Of a stretch of DNA of 64,000 nt, positions 1 to 7,943 are shown one piece after another (positions within the stretch are counted from its first letter, which is position 1; each line of letters opens with the position of its first letter). A program made the translations under genes and the position numbers. The stretch lies in NCBI RefSeq assembly GCF_024228675.1, contig NZ_CP100462.1, forward strand, positions 248,001 through 312,000, given 5' to 3'. The notes below the pieces were generated by a model. That model made no database searches. It had not been told where the DNA came from and was given only the letters and a program-made list of their open reading frames with translations. Origin of the DNA: Salinigranum marinum (lineage in GTDB: Archaea; Halobacteriota; Halobacteria; Halobacteriales; Haloferacaceae).

Positions 1-1
1 G

Positions 2-976
2 GTCGTCCCTCCCGGCGTTCCCGCCACAACGACCAGCGGTGCCCCAGCCGGTGGTGAGGCCGAGGAAGCGGAGTCAGAACGATTTCGGATTCTCGTCGCG
101 ATTGCACGCCCAGAGCGGGCTGTTCCCTACGTACGGCTCGCGGAGATGTTGAGTCGCGGACGAGGCACCGAGCCGCTGGTGCAGATCCTGAACGTCACGC
201 ATATCCCCGACCAGACGCCGAACGAAATGGTCCGCGAGACAGCCCAGGAACGAGCCATGCGAATCGAAGAGCAACTCTCCGCAGCCGACGTCGACGTGGA
301 ATACACTGTCGAAGGACACGTCTGTCGGGACATCGCATTCGACATCCTCCAGACGGCCCGGGACGACCAGGCTGATCAGATTCTGATGGGCTACCCAGAG
401 GAGCACCCAACAATCACCGAAACCGTCGAATACAACGCTCCGTGTGGTGTGTTCTTCACGAGCAATGTGGACGCCATCGACGATCTCTCGACCATCAACA
501 TCGGTGCCGGGGGCGGTCCGCACCATCTCGCGCTGTTGCCGATCGTGAATCGGCTGGGGGAGCAGGGTGCCGAGGTACACGTCATCAGCGTCACTCCGGA
601 GACGGGGGGGACCGCCGAACCCGTCGACGAAACCGTCTCGGCCCTCATGGAGATCGAGTCGCTCCACGTACACAACGTGACCGCCGACACGGTCGCCGAA
701 GGGCTCGTCTCGACGACGATTGGAAACGGCGGACTTCTGGTTATTGGGGCGACCCGTGACCGCCGGCTCCGACGCTGGGTGTTCGGCAGCACGCCCGACC
801 GAACGATCGATCTCGCCCGTTCCTCAAACGTTCCATTGCTGATTCACGCGAGCACGAGTGGCGTCTCCGGTCGTATCGAAGAGTACCTCTTCCCCATCTA
901 CCGCTATCTCCGACGTCACCTCGGGGAGCGACGTGCGTTCAGACGCATCATTGAGACGCCCAGTGAAACGGAGTAG
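2..976 (+). CDS. Tandem UspA-domain C-terminal part of a larger (probably transporter-linked) protein, 5' end outside window
   Basis: The frame is open from the first codons of the window, so the first in-frame ATG (146) is unlikely to be the real start. Two Usp-like units are visible: one beginning at RFRILVAIARPE (about codon 27) and one beginning near INIGAGGGPHHLALL (about codon 165). The second ends with an ATP-loop-like segment GATRDRRLRRWVFGSTPDR and a hydrophobic strand VPLLIHAST. Haloarchaeal APC permeases often carry two such cytoplasmic Usp units after the membrane part, so this is probably the tail of one; the membrane part is not in view. The Gly-rich loop is degenerate (GATRDRR in place of the usual G2xG), so nucleotide binding is uncertain. 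The C-terminal tail is basic (RRHLGERRAFRRI). Confidence 0.75.
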   Translation, partial: VVPPGVPATTTSGAPAGGEAEEAESERFRILVAIARPERAVPYVRLAEMLSRGRGTEPLVQILNVTHIPDQTPNEMVRETAQERAMRIEEQLSAADVDVEYTVEGHVCRDIAFDILQTARDDQADQILMGYPEEHPTITETVEYNAPCGVFFTSNVDAIDDLSTINIGAGGGPHHLALLPIVNRLGEQGAEVHVISVTPETGGTAEPVDETVSALMEIESLHVHNVTADTVAEGLVSTTIGNGGLLVIGATRDRRLRRWVFGSTPDRTIDLARSSNVPLLIHASTSGVSGRIEEYLFPIYRYLRRHLGERRAFRRIIETPSETE

Positions 977-1137
977 TAAGCAACCCGGTAGGAGAGTAAT
1001 CCGAGAAACAATCCGACCTTCGGACCGGATAAATCCGACGATCAACCACCTGTATCACGTCCGAAGCAGGACACGGTTGGATCGCCTTTCCGCTGGTCGT
1101 ATCCGAGATCCGGAAAACGACCGTTCGAAAGCAACAT

Positions 1138-1782
1138 TCACTGTTCTCCTGCAAGATATTCCATCGCCTCTTCGTCGGAAACCTGGTCGAAGCGCTCGTA
1201 GAACTGGCCGACCCCCATGAAGCGACTCGGTGTCTCGAGGACGACCACCTCGTCAGCCAATTCCTGTAACTCGTGAACGGTGTCGGGTGGCCCAACCGGG
1301 ACCGCCAGCACGACGCGTTCGGCGTCGGTTTTCCGGAGCATCTGGAGGCACGCTCTGACGGTCGAACCCGTGGCTACTCCATCATCGACGACGGCGACGG
1401 TCTTCCCGGTCAGGTCGGGTTCGGATCGCTCGCCCCGGTAGCGATCGGCCTTCTGACGCGCGTTCTCGGCTTCCCGCTCGCGCTCCTGTTCGAAGTATTC
1501 CTCGTCAGCACCCGTCCCGTGGACGGCTTCTCCGTTGCGCCAGACGCTGCCGTCACTGGCGACGGCACCGATGGCCAGCTCCGGGTTGCCTGGCGCGCCG
1601 ATCTTCGACGCGACGACGATATCGAGCGGGACATTGAGCACGTCGGCGACGGCTCGTCCGAGCGGGAGCCCCCCACGAGGGATAGCGAGCACAATATCTA
1701 CGTCGATCTCCCGCTCGCTGAGCGCTTCTCCGAGTTGTGTTCCCGCCTCAGTACGGTCTTTGAATCGGGAAGAGTCTGGCAT
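1138..1782 (-). CDS. Phosphoribosyltransferase-family protein
   Basis: 214 residues. The type I phosphoribosyltransferase signature VAVVDDGVATGST is at residues 129-141 (acidic pair plus Thr/Gly PRPP loop). An upstream IPRGG segment (34-38) resembles the pyrophosphate loop, followed by a GAPGNPELAIGAVA segment (63-75). A charged helix (about 95-120, EQEREREAENARQKADRYRGE) is inserted before the PRPP loop, as in the uncharacterised PRTase group often found with dienelactone-hydrolase-like genes. It may use PRPP or related phosphoribosyl substrates; the acceptor base cannot be told. It is transcribed divergently from the alpha/beta hydrolase at 1889, with about 100 bp between the starts. In other haloarchaea the two activities occur adjacent or fused (recall, not checked). 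Confidence 0.85.
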   Translation of the reverse strand: MPDSSRFKDRTEAGTQLGEALSEREIDVDIVLAIPRGGLPLGRAVADVLNVPLDIVVASKIGAPGNPELAIGAVASDGSVWRNGEAVHGTGADEEYFEQEREREAENARQKADRYRGERSEPDLTGKTVAVVDDGVATGSTVRACLQMLRKTDAERVVLAVPVGPPDTVHELQELADEVVVLETPSRFMGVGQFYERFDQVSDEEAMEYLAGEQ

Positions 1783-1888
1783 GAGTCCTCAATAGAAAGA
1801 GATGCCACAGCGGCCTGTAACATGTGACCGTTCTCACGAACTCGGAATGACCGTGTGAATGATGACCACGGCGGGTGTCGGGGTCAGT

Positions 1889-2530
1889 ATGTCCCAGACG
1901 ACCGAGAATCTCGTCCATATCCCGGTCGACGATGTCGAACTCGAGGGAATCCTCGACGTTCCGGACGGAGCGAGGGGCCTGGTGGTCTTCGCCCACGGGA
2001 GCGGGTCAAGTCGGAAAAGCCCGCGCAACAACTTCGTGGCGGAGGTCATTCGCGACCGAGGGCTTGGAACCCTCCTGTTCGATCTGCTGACCGAGGAAGA
2101 AGACCAAATTCGTGAGAATCGGTTCGACATCTCGTTGCTGATGGATCGTCTCGTAGCCGTCACCGAGTGGCTGTGGACGCGTGACGCCACTCGTGACCTG
2201 AACGTGGGCTACTTCGGCTCCAGTACGGGTGCGGCGTCTGCACTCCGAGCGGCGGATAGTCTGGAAGACGATATCGACGCGGTCGTCTCACGCGGGGGGC
2301 GCGTCGACATGGCGTCCGAGGTCCTCAACGAGATCACGATGCCGACGCTGTTCATCGTCGGCGGCGCCGACACGCAGGTACTCGAACTCAATCGCGAGGC
2401 CTACGACCAACTTTCCTGCGAGAAGGAACTGCACGTCGTCGAGGGAGCGGGACACCTCTTCGAAGGTGAAGGTGAACTCGAAGAAGTCGCGGACGTAGCG
2501 GCCGACTGGTTCGCCGAGGCGCTACAGTGA
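1889..2530 (+). CDS. Alpha/beta hydrolase, dienelactone-hydrolase-like
   Basis: 213 residues from the ATG at 1889. An upstream ATG at 1859 would add ten residues (MMTTAGVGVS) with no family-like character, so the later start is preferred. Features in order: strand and oxyanion segment FAHGSGSS (35-41); nucleophile elbow GSSTG (110-114, Ser112); an acid-bearing turn IVGGADTQVLEL; and the C-terminal catalytic His in GAGHLFEGEGELEEV. This Ser-His-Asp layout is typical of small DLH-type hydrolases. Canonical dienelactone hydrolase uses Cys, so this one is more likely an esterase or lyase of unknown substrate. A DUF2892 gene follows at about 70 bp and may be co-transcribed. Confidence 0.85.
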   Translation: MSQTTENLVHIPVDDVELEGILDVPDGARGLVVFAHGSGSSRKSPRNNFVAEVIRDRGLGTLLFDLLTEEEDQIRENRFDISLLMDRLVAVTEWLWTRDATRDLNVGYFGSSTGAASALRAADSLEDDIDAVVSRGGRVDMASEVLNEITMPTLFIVGGADTQVLELNREAYDQLSCEKELHVVEGAGHLFEGEGELEEVADVAADWFAEALQ

Positions 2531-2598
2531 TTCCAAGTGATTGGGAAGGACCCTTGCTAACAATATCCCCGCTCGATAAATCTAGTATCCGAACACGT

Positions 2599-2856
2599 AT
2601 GGACAAGAACGTCGGCGGGATCGATCGAATCGGGCGTATCATCATCGGTGCCATCGTAGTTATCACCGGTATTGCCGCTCTCACCGGCTACTGGGCTGCT
2701 GGAGCTGTCATCGGGGGCGTCGCACTCGTCGTAGGAGCGATTCTCCTCGTCACCGGCACAACCCAGAAGTGTCCGATCAACGAGGCCGTCGGCATCGACA
2801 CCACTGAAAAGGGGAAATGGGTCCGCTTCTCGGTCAACTCGGAAGACGGTGAGTGA
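2599..2856 (+). CDS. DUF2892 (YgaP-type) small membrane protein
   Basis: 85 residues from the ATG at 2599, chosen because it gives the usual MDKNVGGIDRIGR family opening; the open frame reaches back to 2527 but codes nothing family-like. Two closely spaced hydrophobic helices (about residues 14-31 and 34-54) are followed by KCPINEAVGIDT, the Cys-Pro motif common in this family, and a short acidic cytoplasmic tail. The function is unknown; in bacteria this domain is attached to rhodanese proteins. The gene follows the hydrolase on the same strand. Confidence 0.85.
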   Translation: MDKNVGGIDRIGRIIIGAIVVITGIAALTGYWAAGAVIGGVALVVGAILLVTGTTQKCPINEAVGIDTTEKGKWVRFSVNSEDGE

Positions 2857-2964
2857 AATCCACTCTGACGATAGCACGCTACATTCATTGACCATCACTA
2901 ATAGGAAGAATCAGATTCGACGCCGAACACGTACACGCCGGAGTCTAAGAGGACACGCAAGATA

Positions 2965-3930
2965 ATGGGCCATCAGCGCGATATCGCTACCCTTCCGACG
3001 TTCACTGCCCTGGACGGTTATGCAGTTCTCGCTGGCCAAAGACGCGGAGCGAGCGTCCAGCTCGACGATACGTATTTGTCCGGGCAACTACGAGCTATTA
3101 AGATATTTGACGGCGCGACCGATGGATCCTCGAACTCGAGTCGCGGACAACGGGTGCGAGATCTCCGAGAATCGAGACGTGCGTACAGAAGCATCGAGGT
3201 CGACCTGGATGCACTCACGGAGGAGGGCCTATGGACTGCATCGACACAGTTTCGCCGAGAGTTACAGCGTATCCCGGAAATAAACCGTCTCAAGCGTCAG
3301 TTCCAGGGGGAGTGTTTCGTCGTTCCGGAATGGCTGCACACGGGAGACCGGGTCCACTATGGGGCACGCATCTATTTCTTTCGGGAGGAGGAGTCCGTAA
3401 CGCCGGAAGATGTAATCCAGAAAAATATCGACGCGATTCCGAGTGATTCATTCCATAATTTCGAACGGTATCAGGGACGGTTACATGGGTATCCGGACTG
3501 CTGTATCGACTTTTATCACGAGCGCACATCAAACGCGCCCGCACCCGAGTGGCGTTCGATCAAACCATTCGCTGACCAAATTAATGACGAAGCTCTCGGG
3601 AATGGTAGTTCTGCACCTATCGACGATGTGCTGCCTCGATTCTCTGAATGGGAGGATCGCTATGCGTTCTTCGCCCGGGAATTCTTTCCCGAGCCAGGAT
3701 GTGAAACTGCGCTGACGAAAGGCAGGGCTATCTACGATGGACTGTCGTCTGAGTATTCCACTCGCCTCGTCGAAGAGTATTTCGGACTCACCTTCGGCTA
3801 CAACTACCTCGTCGCTCGGGCGGTCCATACTGGCGGATCCCACCGACCAACACCAGGAGACCTCGGTCGGGAACATCTCAGGTTCTATCTACCACTACGT
3901 GAATTATTAACAACTTCACGATATTCGTAG
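2965..3930 (+). CDS. DUF483-like hypothetical protein with a GYPDCC motif
   Basis: 321 residues from an ATG at 2965. The N-terminal 100 residues look poorly conserved, and the true start could lie further in. The centre carries RYQGRLHGYPDCCIDFYHE, with the paired-Cys GYPxCC signature that I associate with the archaeal family DUF483. The next segment (about 210-260) is aromatic-rich and acidic (FSEWEDRYAFFAREFFPEPGC). No membrane segment or signal is visible. Function unknown; the Cys pair could bind metal. It is a lone gene between the DUF2892 gene and halocyanin, with somewhat lower GC than its neighbours, which may mean recent acquisition. Confidence 0.6.
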   Translation: MGHQRDIATLPTFTALDGYAVLAGQRRGASVQLDDTYLSGQLRAIKIFDGATDGSSNSSRGQRVRDLRESRRAYRSIEVDLDALTEEGLWTASTQFRRELQRIPEINRLKRQFQGECFVVPEWLHTGDRVHYGARIYFFREEESVTPEDVIQKNIDAIPSDSFHNFERYQGRLHGYPDCCIDFYHERTSNAPAPEWRSIKPFADQINDEALGNGSSAPIDDVLPRFSEWEDRYAFFAREFFPEPGCETALTKGRAIYDGLSSEYSTRLVEEYFGLTFGYNYLVARAVHTGGSHRPTPGDLGREHLRFYLPLRELLTTSRYS

Positions 3931-4103
3931 TTTACTGCTTCTGAAACGGATGTCACTGGATGAAATATCATTTCTGTCAGCGGGTGTTGAATTGTACGGG
4001 AACGTCAGCCAAATTTATCAATTACAATACTGTTCCTCTGATTCCTAACATACAAGAACTCGGGATGGGGGTATATGTTCGGCTGTGGTATCTTCGTTCG
4101 AAG

Positions 4104-4643
4104 ATGACTCAGTCACCTTTCACCGAGGCAGACAGACGAACTGTTCTCAAAATACTCGGTGCCTCCTCGGCCGTCGGAATAACAGGACTGGCCGGCTGTG
4201 CCGGCAATGGTAACGGAGACGGGAACGGTGCTGACACCATTCCAGCGAGTGATTATCCCGCCGTCGATGAGTGGATGACCGAGACGGATATCGGAGACGC
4301 GGCCAATAATTACGATGGGGTGATCGTGAATCTCCGTGACGAGAGCGATGTGACTATCGACGTCGGAGCCGGGGACGACGGGTTTGCGTACGGACCATCC
4401 GCGGTAGCTGTCTCGGCTGGAACTGAGGTTCTGTGGGATTGGACCGGCGAGGGAGGCCAGCACAACGTCGAAGCAGAACCGGACGACCAGATCGGCGAAT
4501 CCGACTACGAGTTCAGTTCCGGTGAACCAGTCGGAGGAGCCGACAACGAGTACTCGTCTACGTTCGATGAGTCCGGCATCGCCCTGTACCACTGTGAACC
4601 ACACCTGTCACTCGGGATGAAAGGCTCCATCGTCGTGGACTGA
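4104..4643 (+). CDS. Halocyanin-like blue copper lipoprotein
   Basis: 179 residues from the ATG at 4104; the longer open frame to 3960 lacks a signal and is rejected. The leader has a twin-Arg (RRTVLKILGA, 11-20) and lipobox LAGC ending at Cys32, followed by a Gly/Asn-rich linker, as in Tat-exported, lipid-anchored halocyanins. Type I copper ligands are His120 (GGQHN), Cys164 (YHCEPH), His167 and Met172 (GMKGS). It would carry electrons at the outer face of the membrane. It stands alone; an AT-rich stretch around 4010-4035 may hold its promoter, which would give a leader of several tens of bases. Confidence 0.92.
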   Translation: MTQSPFTEADRRTVLKILGASSAVGITGLAGCAGNGNGDGNGADTIPASDYPAVDEWMTETDIGDAANNYDGVIVNLRDESDVTIDVGAGDDGFAYGPSAVAVSAGTEVLWDWTGEGGQHNVEAEPDDQIGESDYEFSSGEPVGGADNEYSSTFDESGIALYHCEPHLSLGMKGSIVVD

Positions 4644-4741
4644 ATCACCACAACAATCGCTCCGATGGGCTGATCGACGAATTGAGTCCCGTATCAGCCT
4701 CCGACACCGCGGTTCGATGGGAAGTCGACTGCCCAATTCCG

Positions 4742-5674
4742 TCACGCCGACAGCGCCTCGTCTAGTCGCGCCTCCAGGTTCCGTAGATCCTCGCGCAGAT
4801 CATCGCTTTTCTCCTCATCAAGCTCCTCGATACGCTCCGCGAGCCCTTGCAGTCGGGAATACTTCTCGTCCTCTTCGACTTCGGTCTTCTGGACATATGC
4901 CTGTTCCTCAACGTCGTATACTTCGTCTTCCTCGAGATCAGTCGCGGTCAAAACGACGTCGAGCTTGTCGGGATCGACCCCGAGTACCCATTCACTGGGA
5001 ATCCCGTGCTTGTCCAGAGCGTCGAAGATGGTCTCGTCGTCCTTTGGCCGCCGGCGCTCGCGGGTCGTCCGGCGTACAGTACCGAACCTGCCGTGGAGTT
5101 CCTGATCCGGCCCGAGACGGCTCAAAAGTGACTCCCGAGCCGTTTGTCGGAGACGGTCCGCCTCGTGTTGCACGTCCGAGAGGAGAACGTACAGATCGGT
5201 TAGCGTGCCTGTCTCGAGTGTCTCGGGATCGACGGGCTCCATCGTATCGAGCAAATCTGCCAGCAGGATCGCATCGTCGTGGAGGCGCTCTGGACGAGTA
5301 CGAGCGTCCGCCGGCGAGATCAGATATGGACTCCCCCCGCCCATCTCCGGATCGGGGACGTAGGCGATTTCGTCGTCCTCGACGCTGAAATCAGCCAACA
5401 GTGTCAACATCGTCGCGTATGGTTCGACCCCGGGCGGGAGTTCAGCCACGGCGAGTCGGTACTCCGCCAGGCGATCGGTGAGGACCTCGAACTGCTCGCG
5501 CCAGAGCGGACGCTTCTCGCCACTATCGTCGAAGCGGATCTGGAGCCGATCGGTCGAAATTTCCCTGACTCGAAACGGTCGGTTCGAGAGCGGTGTCACC
5601 AGTTCGGTTCCCGGTTCCAGGGCCACACATCGCTCTTGGATGGCGTTCCAAAGCTCTTCGTGACCGACACTCAT
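4742..5674 (-). CDS. Hypothetical haloarchaeal protein, charged with C-terminal coiled coil
   Basis: 310 residues from the ATG at 5674. This start is favoured over the upstream one at 5737 because a TATA-like box lies about 26 bp ahead of it, giving a leaderless transcript. Residues 1-60 hold a small beta-rich segment (TPLSNRPFRVREISTDRLQI), residues 60-150 a mixed region, and residues 165-200 a helix with many Arg (LSDVQHEADRLRQTARESL). A very acidic C-terminal region (about 225-310, LEEDEVYDVEEQAY, RIEELDEEKSDDLREDL) predicts a coiled coil. I do not recognise a family. No catalytic motif is visible. It may be a DNA- or protein-binding scaffold. Confidence 0.7.
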   Translation of the reverse strand: MSVGHEELWNAIQERCVALEPGTELVTPLSNRPFRVREISTDRLQIRFDDSGEKRPLWREQFEVLTDRLAEYRLAVAELPPGVEPYATMLTLLADFSVEDDEIAYVPDPEMGGGSPYLISPADARTRPERLHDDAILLADLLDTMEPVDPETLETGTLTDLYVLLSDVQHEADRLRQTARESLLSRLGPDQELHGRFGTVRRTTRERRRPKDDETIFDALDKHGIPSEWVLGVDPDKLDVVLTATDLEEDEVYDVEEQAYVQKTEVEEDEKYSRLQGLAERIEELDEEKSDDLREDLRNLEARLDEALSA

Positions 5675-5696
5675 ACTGTGTAGTTTATAATAGCGC

Positions 5697-5703
5697 GATA
5701 AAG
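5697..5703 (-). promoter_or_regulatory. TATA-like box for the leaderless gene at 5674
   Basis: On the minus strand the sequence reads CTTTATC, centred about 26 bp upstream of the ATG at 5674. This is the distance expected if transcription starts at the A of the start codon, the common leaderless arrangement in haloarchaea. Confidence 0.5.
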
Positions 5704-5775
5704 AGCTGTTATCCCTTTTCAAGCGGTGGGAAAGCACACTTCGATTGATGTCGGTCCCCGACCAACATCGACCGT

Positions 5776-6185
5776 ATGAAATTCGACGAATTCATCGACG
5801 AAGTCCAGCACTGACTCGAACTTCCTGGCACCGGCGAGACGGTACGAGCAATCCGGGCAACGCTGTTGACGCTGGGCCAGCGTCTTCCCGAGGGCAATGC
5901 CGAGGATCTCGCCGCCTCGCTTCCGATGGAGATAAACTGGTACCTGACTGGAGCAGTCCACGAACACGGTCAGCGCTTCGACTGGCAGGAGTTCGTCTCA
6001 CGTGTCAGCGAGATCGAGGAGACTGACCCGGCCGACGCAGCCTACTACGCGCGCGCGTCATCATTGACTTGGTCCACACGCTGGTTCCGGAATCGGACTT
6101 CCAGCAACTGCGTGACTCACTCCCCGAAAGCGAGGATGACGAGAACTGGCGCAAACTCTTCGAAGTCGTCGATAACGGAGGATAG
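5776..6185 (+). pseudogene. DUF2267-family gene broken by a nonsense codon and a frameshift
   Basis: The reading begins MKFDEFIDEVQH at 5776 and is stopped by TGA at codon 13, where the family has Arg (CGA to TGA fits). The same frame continues LELPGTGETVRAIRATLLTL and SLPMEINWYLTGAVHEHGQR, both highly typical of haloarchaeal DUF2267 proteins. In the GCGCGCG run near 6049-6058 the frame shifts, and the tail VIIDLVHTLVPESDFQQLRD through FEVVDNGG continues in another frame to TAG at 6185. Two independent lesions make this a real pseudogene rather than one sequencing error. A second fragment of the same family lies downstream of the tRNA. Confidence 0.85.
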
Positions 6186-6391
6186 AGCGAAACCGCGGAG
6201 GCATAGACGGGGCCGGTCCACAACCCGAAGTGATGAGTCAAAACGAACGCGAACTGACGATAGTCCAGCCGAAGCGGCAGATAGAAGCGTTTCTTTGGAG
6301 TACTTTACGAATGGCTCTGATACATTATATTTTGGATGATATGAATAGCAACACCCCCTTACGCACTCCTCCCTCAGCGAACATCGTGAGT

Positions 6392-6475
6392 GGTGGGATG
6401 ACAGAGCGGACTATTGTGCCTGCCTGGAAAGCAGGTGGCCGAGAGGCCTCGTGGGTTCGAATCCCACTCCCACCG
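6392..6475 (+). tRNA. tRNA-Ser (anticodon GGA)
   Basis: The acceptor stem GGTGGGA (6392-6398) pairs with TCCCACC (6468-6474), followed by discriminator G73. The anticodon arm is CCTGC-CTGGAAA-GCAGG, with GGA in the loop decoding UCC (and UCU by wobble). A long class II variable arm (GGCC GAGA GGCC) and a perfect T arm (GTGGG TTCGAAT CCCAC) fit tRNA-Ser. CCA is not encoded (TAT follows). No intron is seen. The gene stands between two broken DUF2267 copies. Confidence 0.95.
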
Positions 6476-6580
6476 TATCTGTTGTAGTACGAGTAGTGTT
6501 GGCGAATGCGCTGGGATTTCCGATAGTGTTCGTCGTTAGCATGTGTTCTAGAAGGCGCTTGTTCAGCAGATAGCGTAGCA

Positions 6581-6682
6581 ATACTTGAGAAGGTGGATCG
6601 GCCGGAGGCAGCCTATCACGCGCAAATTATCATGGAACTCGTGAGTACGCTTGTTCCACAGTCCGACTTACAACTCGCCGGT
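6581..6682 (+). pseudogene. Second DUF2267 remnant (C-terminal fragment)
   Basis: The frame reads ILEKVDRPEAAYHAQIIMEL and then VSTLVPQSDLQ, which aligns with the same part of the first DUF2267 pseudogene (EIEETDPADAAYYARVIIDL, VHTLVPESDFQ) but differs at many positions. It is therefore a diverged paralogue, not a recent copy. There is no start and no family sequence after about 6682. The Usp gene starts about 85 bp further on. Confidence 0.65.
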
Positions 6683-6764
6683 TCCGGTGATGTGGGTTCG
6701 CGAGCCGGAATCGAGTGGGTGACAAACCATTTCGACGTGATTCCCGTAGTCACGCACAGTAGAG

Positions 6765-7634
6765 ATGTACGAAGACATTCTGCTCCCGTTCGATGGAAGC
6801 GATGGGGCTGCGGAAGCACTACATCACGCCGCCGAAATTGCACACTGGGCCGACGCTACCATCCACGTTCTCTTTGTCGCGGATACGACACGAGATAGCG
6901 TCACCGTCGTCGAAACCCGGGTCGTCGACGCACTCGTCCAGGAGGGCGAGGACATCGTCGAGGAAGCAGAAAAGACACTGCAGACGCTCGGAGCGGACTA
7001 CGATTCCGACATCGTCCAGGGGAATCCAGCGCCGACGATCGTCGAGTATGCCGAGCGTTACGATTACGACCTGATCGTGATGCCAACCCACGGCCGGAAG
7101 GGGGTGTCACGATACCTTCTCGGAAGTGTCACCGAAAAGGTCGTCCGTCTGGCGTCTGTCCCCGTTCTCACGGTGCGGATGCAGCCCGACGAGCAACTGG
7201 TGTTCCCCTACGAGAACATCCTCATCCCGACCGACGGGAGTGCCGGTGCAGGCCACGCTGCCGAGCATGGTTTCTCACTTGCTGCGTCTCTCGATGCGAC
7301 CGTTCACGCGCTATCGGTCATGGATGATACGTCGCTCGGTTTGGATGTTCGCTCGACTGTAGCGGGACGGCAAGGAGAACAGGTGGCGACTGATGCCGTT
7401 GACGACCTCTTCTCCGGGGCAGAGACACATGGTGTCACGAACATCGTCCGGCACATCGAACACGGGACACCGATCGAGGGTATACTCGACACGATTGAAT
7501 CGAGTGACATCCACGCCGTGGTGATAGGGACGACGGGGCGACGCGGGACTGATCGAATTCTACTCGGGAGCGTCGCCGAAAAGACCGTTCGCTCTGCGCC
7601 CGTGCCCGTTATCACGGTTGGACAGCGGGAGTAG
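6765..7634 (+). CDS. Two-domain universal stress protein
   Basis: 289 residues. Domain 1 (about 1-140) opens MYEDILLPFDGSDGA and ends with the nucleotide loop THGRKGVSRYLLGSVTEKVV. Domain 2 (about 145-289) opens ENILIPTDGSAGAGHAAEH and ends TTGRRGTDRILLGSVAEKTV. Both loops keep the G2xG9xG(S/T) spacing associated with ATP-binding Usp proteins, so both halves may bind nucleotide and form an intramolecular dimer. Start: ATG at 6765, directly followed by the family-typical YEDIL. No operon partner; about 300 bp without a recognisable gene follows. Confidence 0.92.
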   Translation: MYEDILLPFDGSDGAAEALHHAAEIAHWADATIHVLFVADTTRDSVTVVETRVVDALVQEGEDIVEEAEKTLQTLGADYDSDIVQGNPAPTIVEYAERYDYDLIVMPTHGRKGVSRYLLGSVTEKVVRLASVPVLTVRMQPDEQLVFPYENILIPTDGSAGAGHAAEHGFSLAASLDATVHALSVMDDTSLGLDVRSTVAGRQGEQVATDAVDDLFSGAETHGVTNIVRHIEHGTPIEGILDTIESSDIHAVVIGTTGRRGTDRILLGSVAEKTVRSAPVPVITVGQRE

Positions 7635-7943
7635 CGGTACCGTCGGGTGTCGAGTGGCTACTACATCTCCTTGCTTATTTACTACGAGACTCGGTAATAG
7701 GGCATTATGATCCCGCGCAAGCGTAGCCTCCGTCTTATTGCCGGTCTCGCACTCATTTCCAGCCCACAAGAGTTCATTAACGAGGTGGTGAGGACGAACT
7801 CGAAGATCAGCCTGATGACCGGACTATTGCCAGACCTACACTCTTTTTAAGAAACCGATATGATGTCTTGACGAAGGACGATCACTCCCATCTCCAAAAT
7901 GACTCGCACTCCCAGACAATCCATGGACGGGATTTCCTGAGCG
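7635..7943. other. Intergenic region, no supported gene
   Basis: About 310 bp between the two-domain Usp gene and the DUF4010 gene. A 47-codon frame starting at 7707 (MIPRKRSLRLIAGLALISSP...) is present but has no recognisable family. An AT-rich tract near 7835-7865 (CTCTTTTTAAGAAACC) may belong to the promoter of the next gene or a terminator. Confidence 0.4.

Noticed and set aside
5719-5967. Minus-strand 82-codon frame over the DUF2267 pseudogene
   Set aside because: The plus strand carries clear DUF2267 sequence; the minus frame has no likeness to known proteins.
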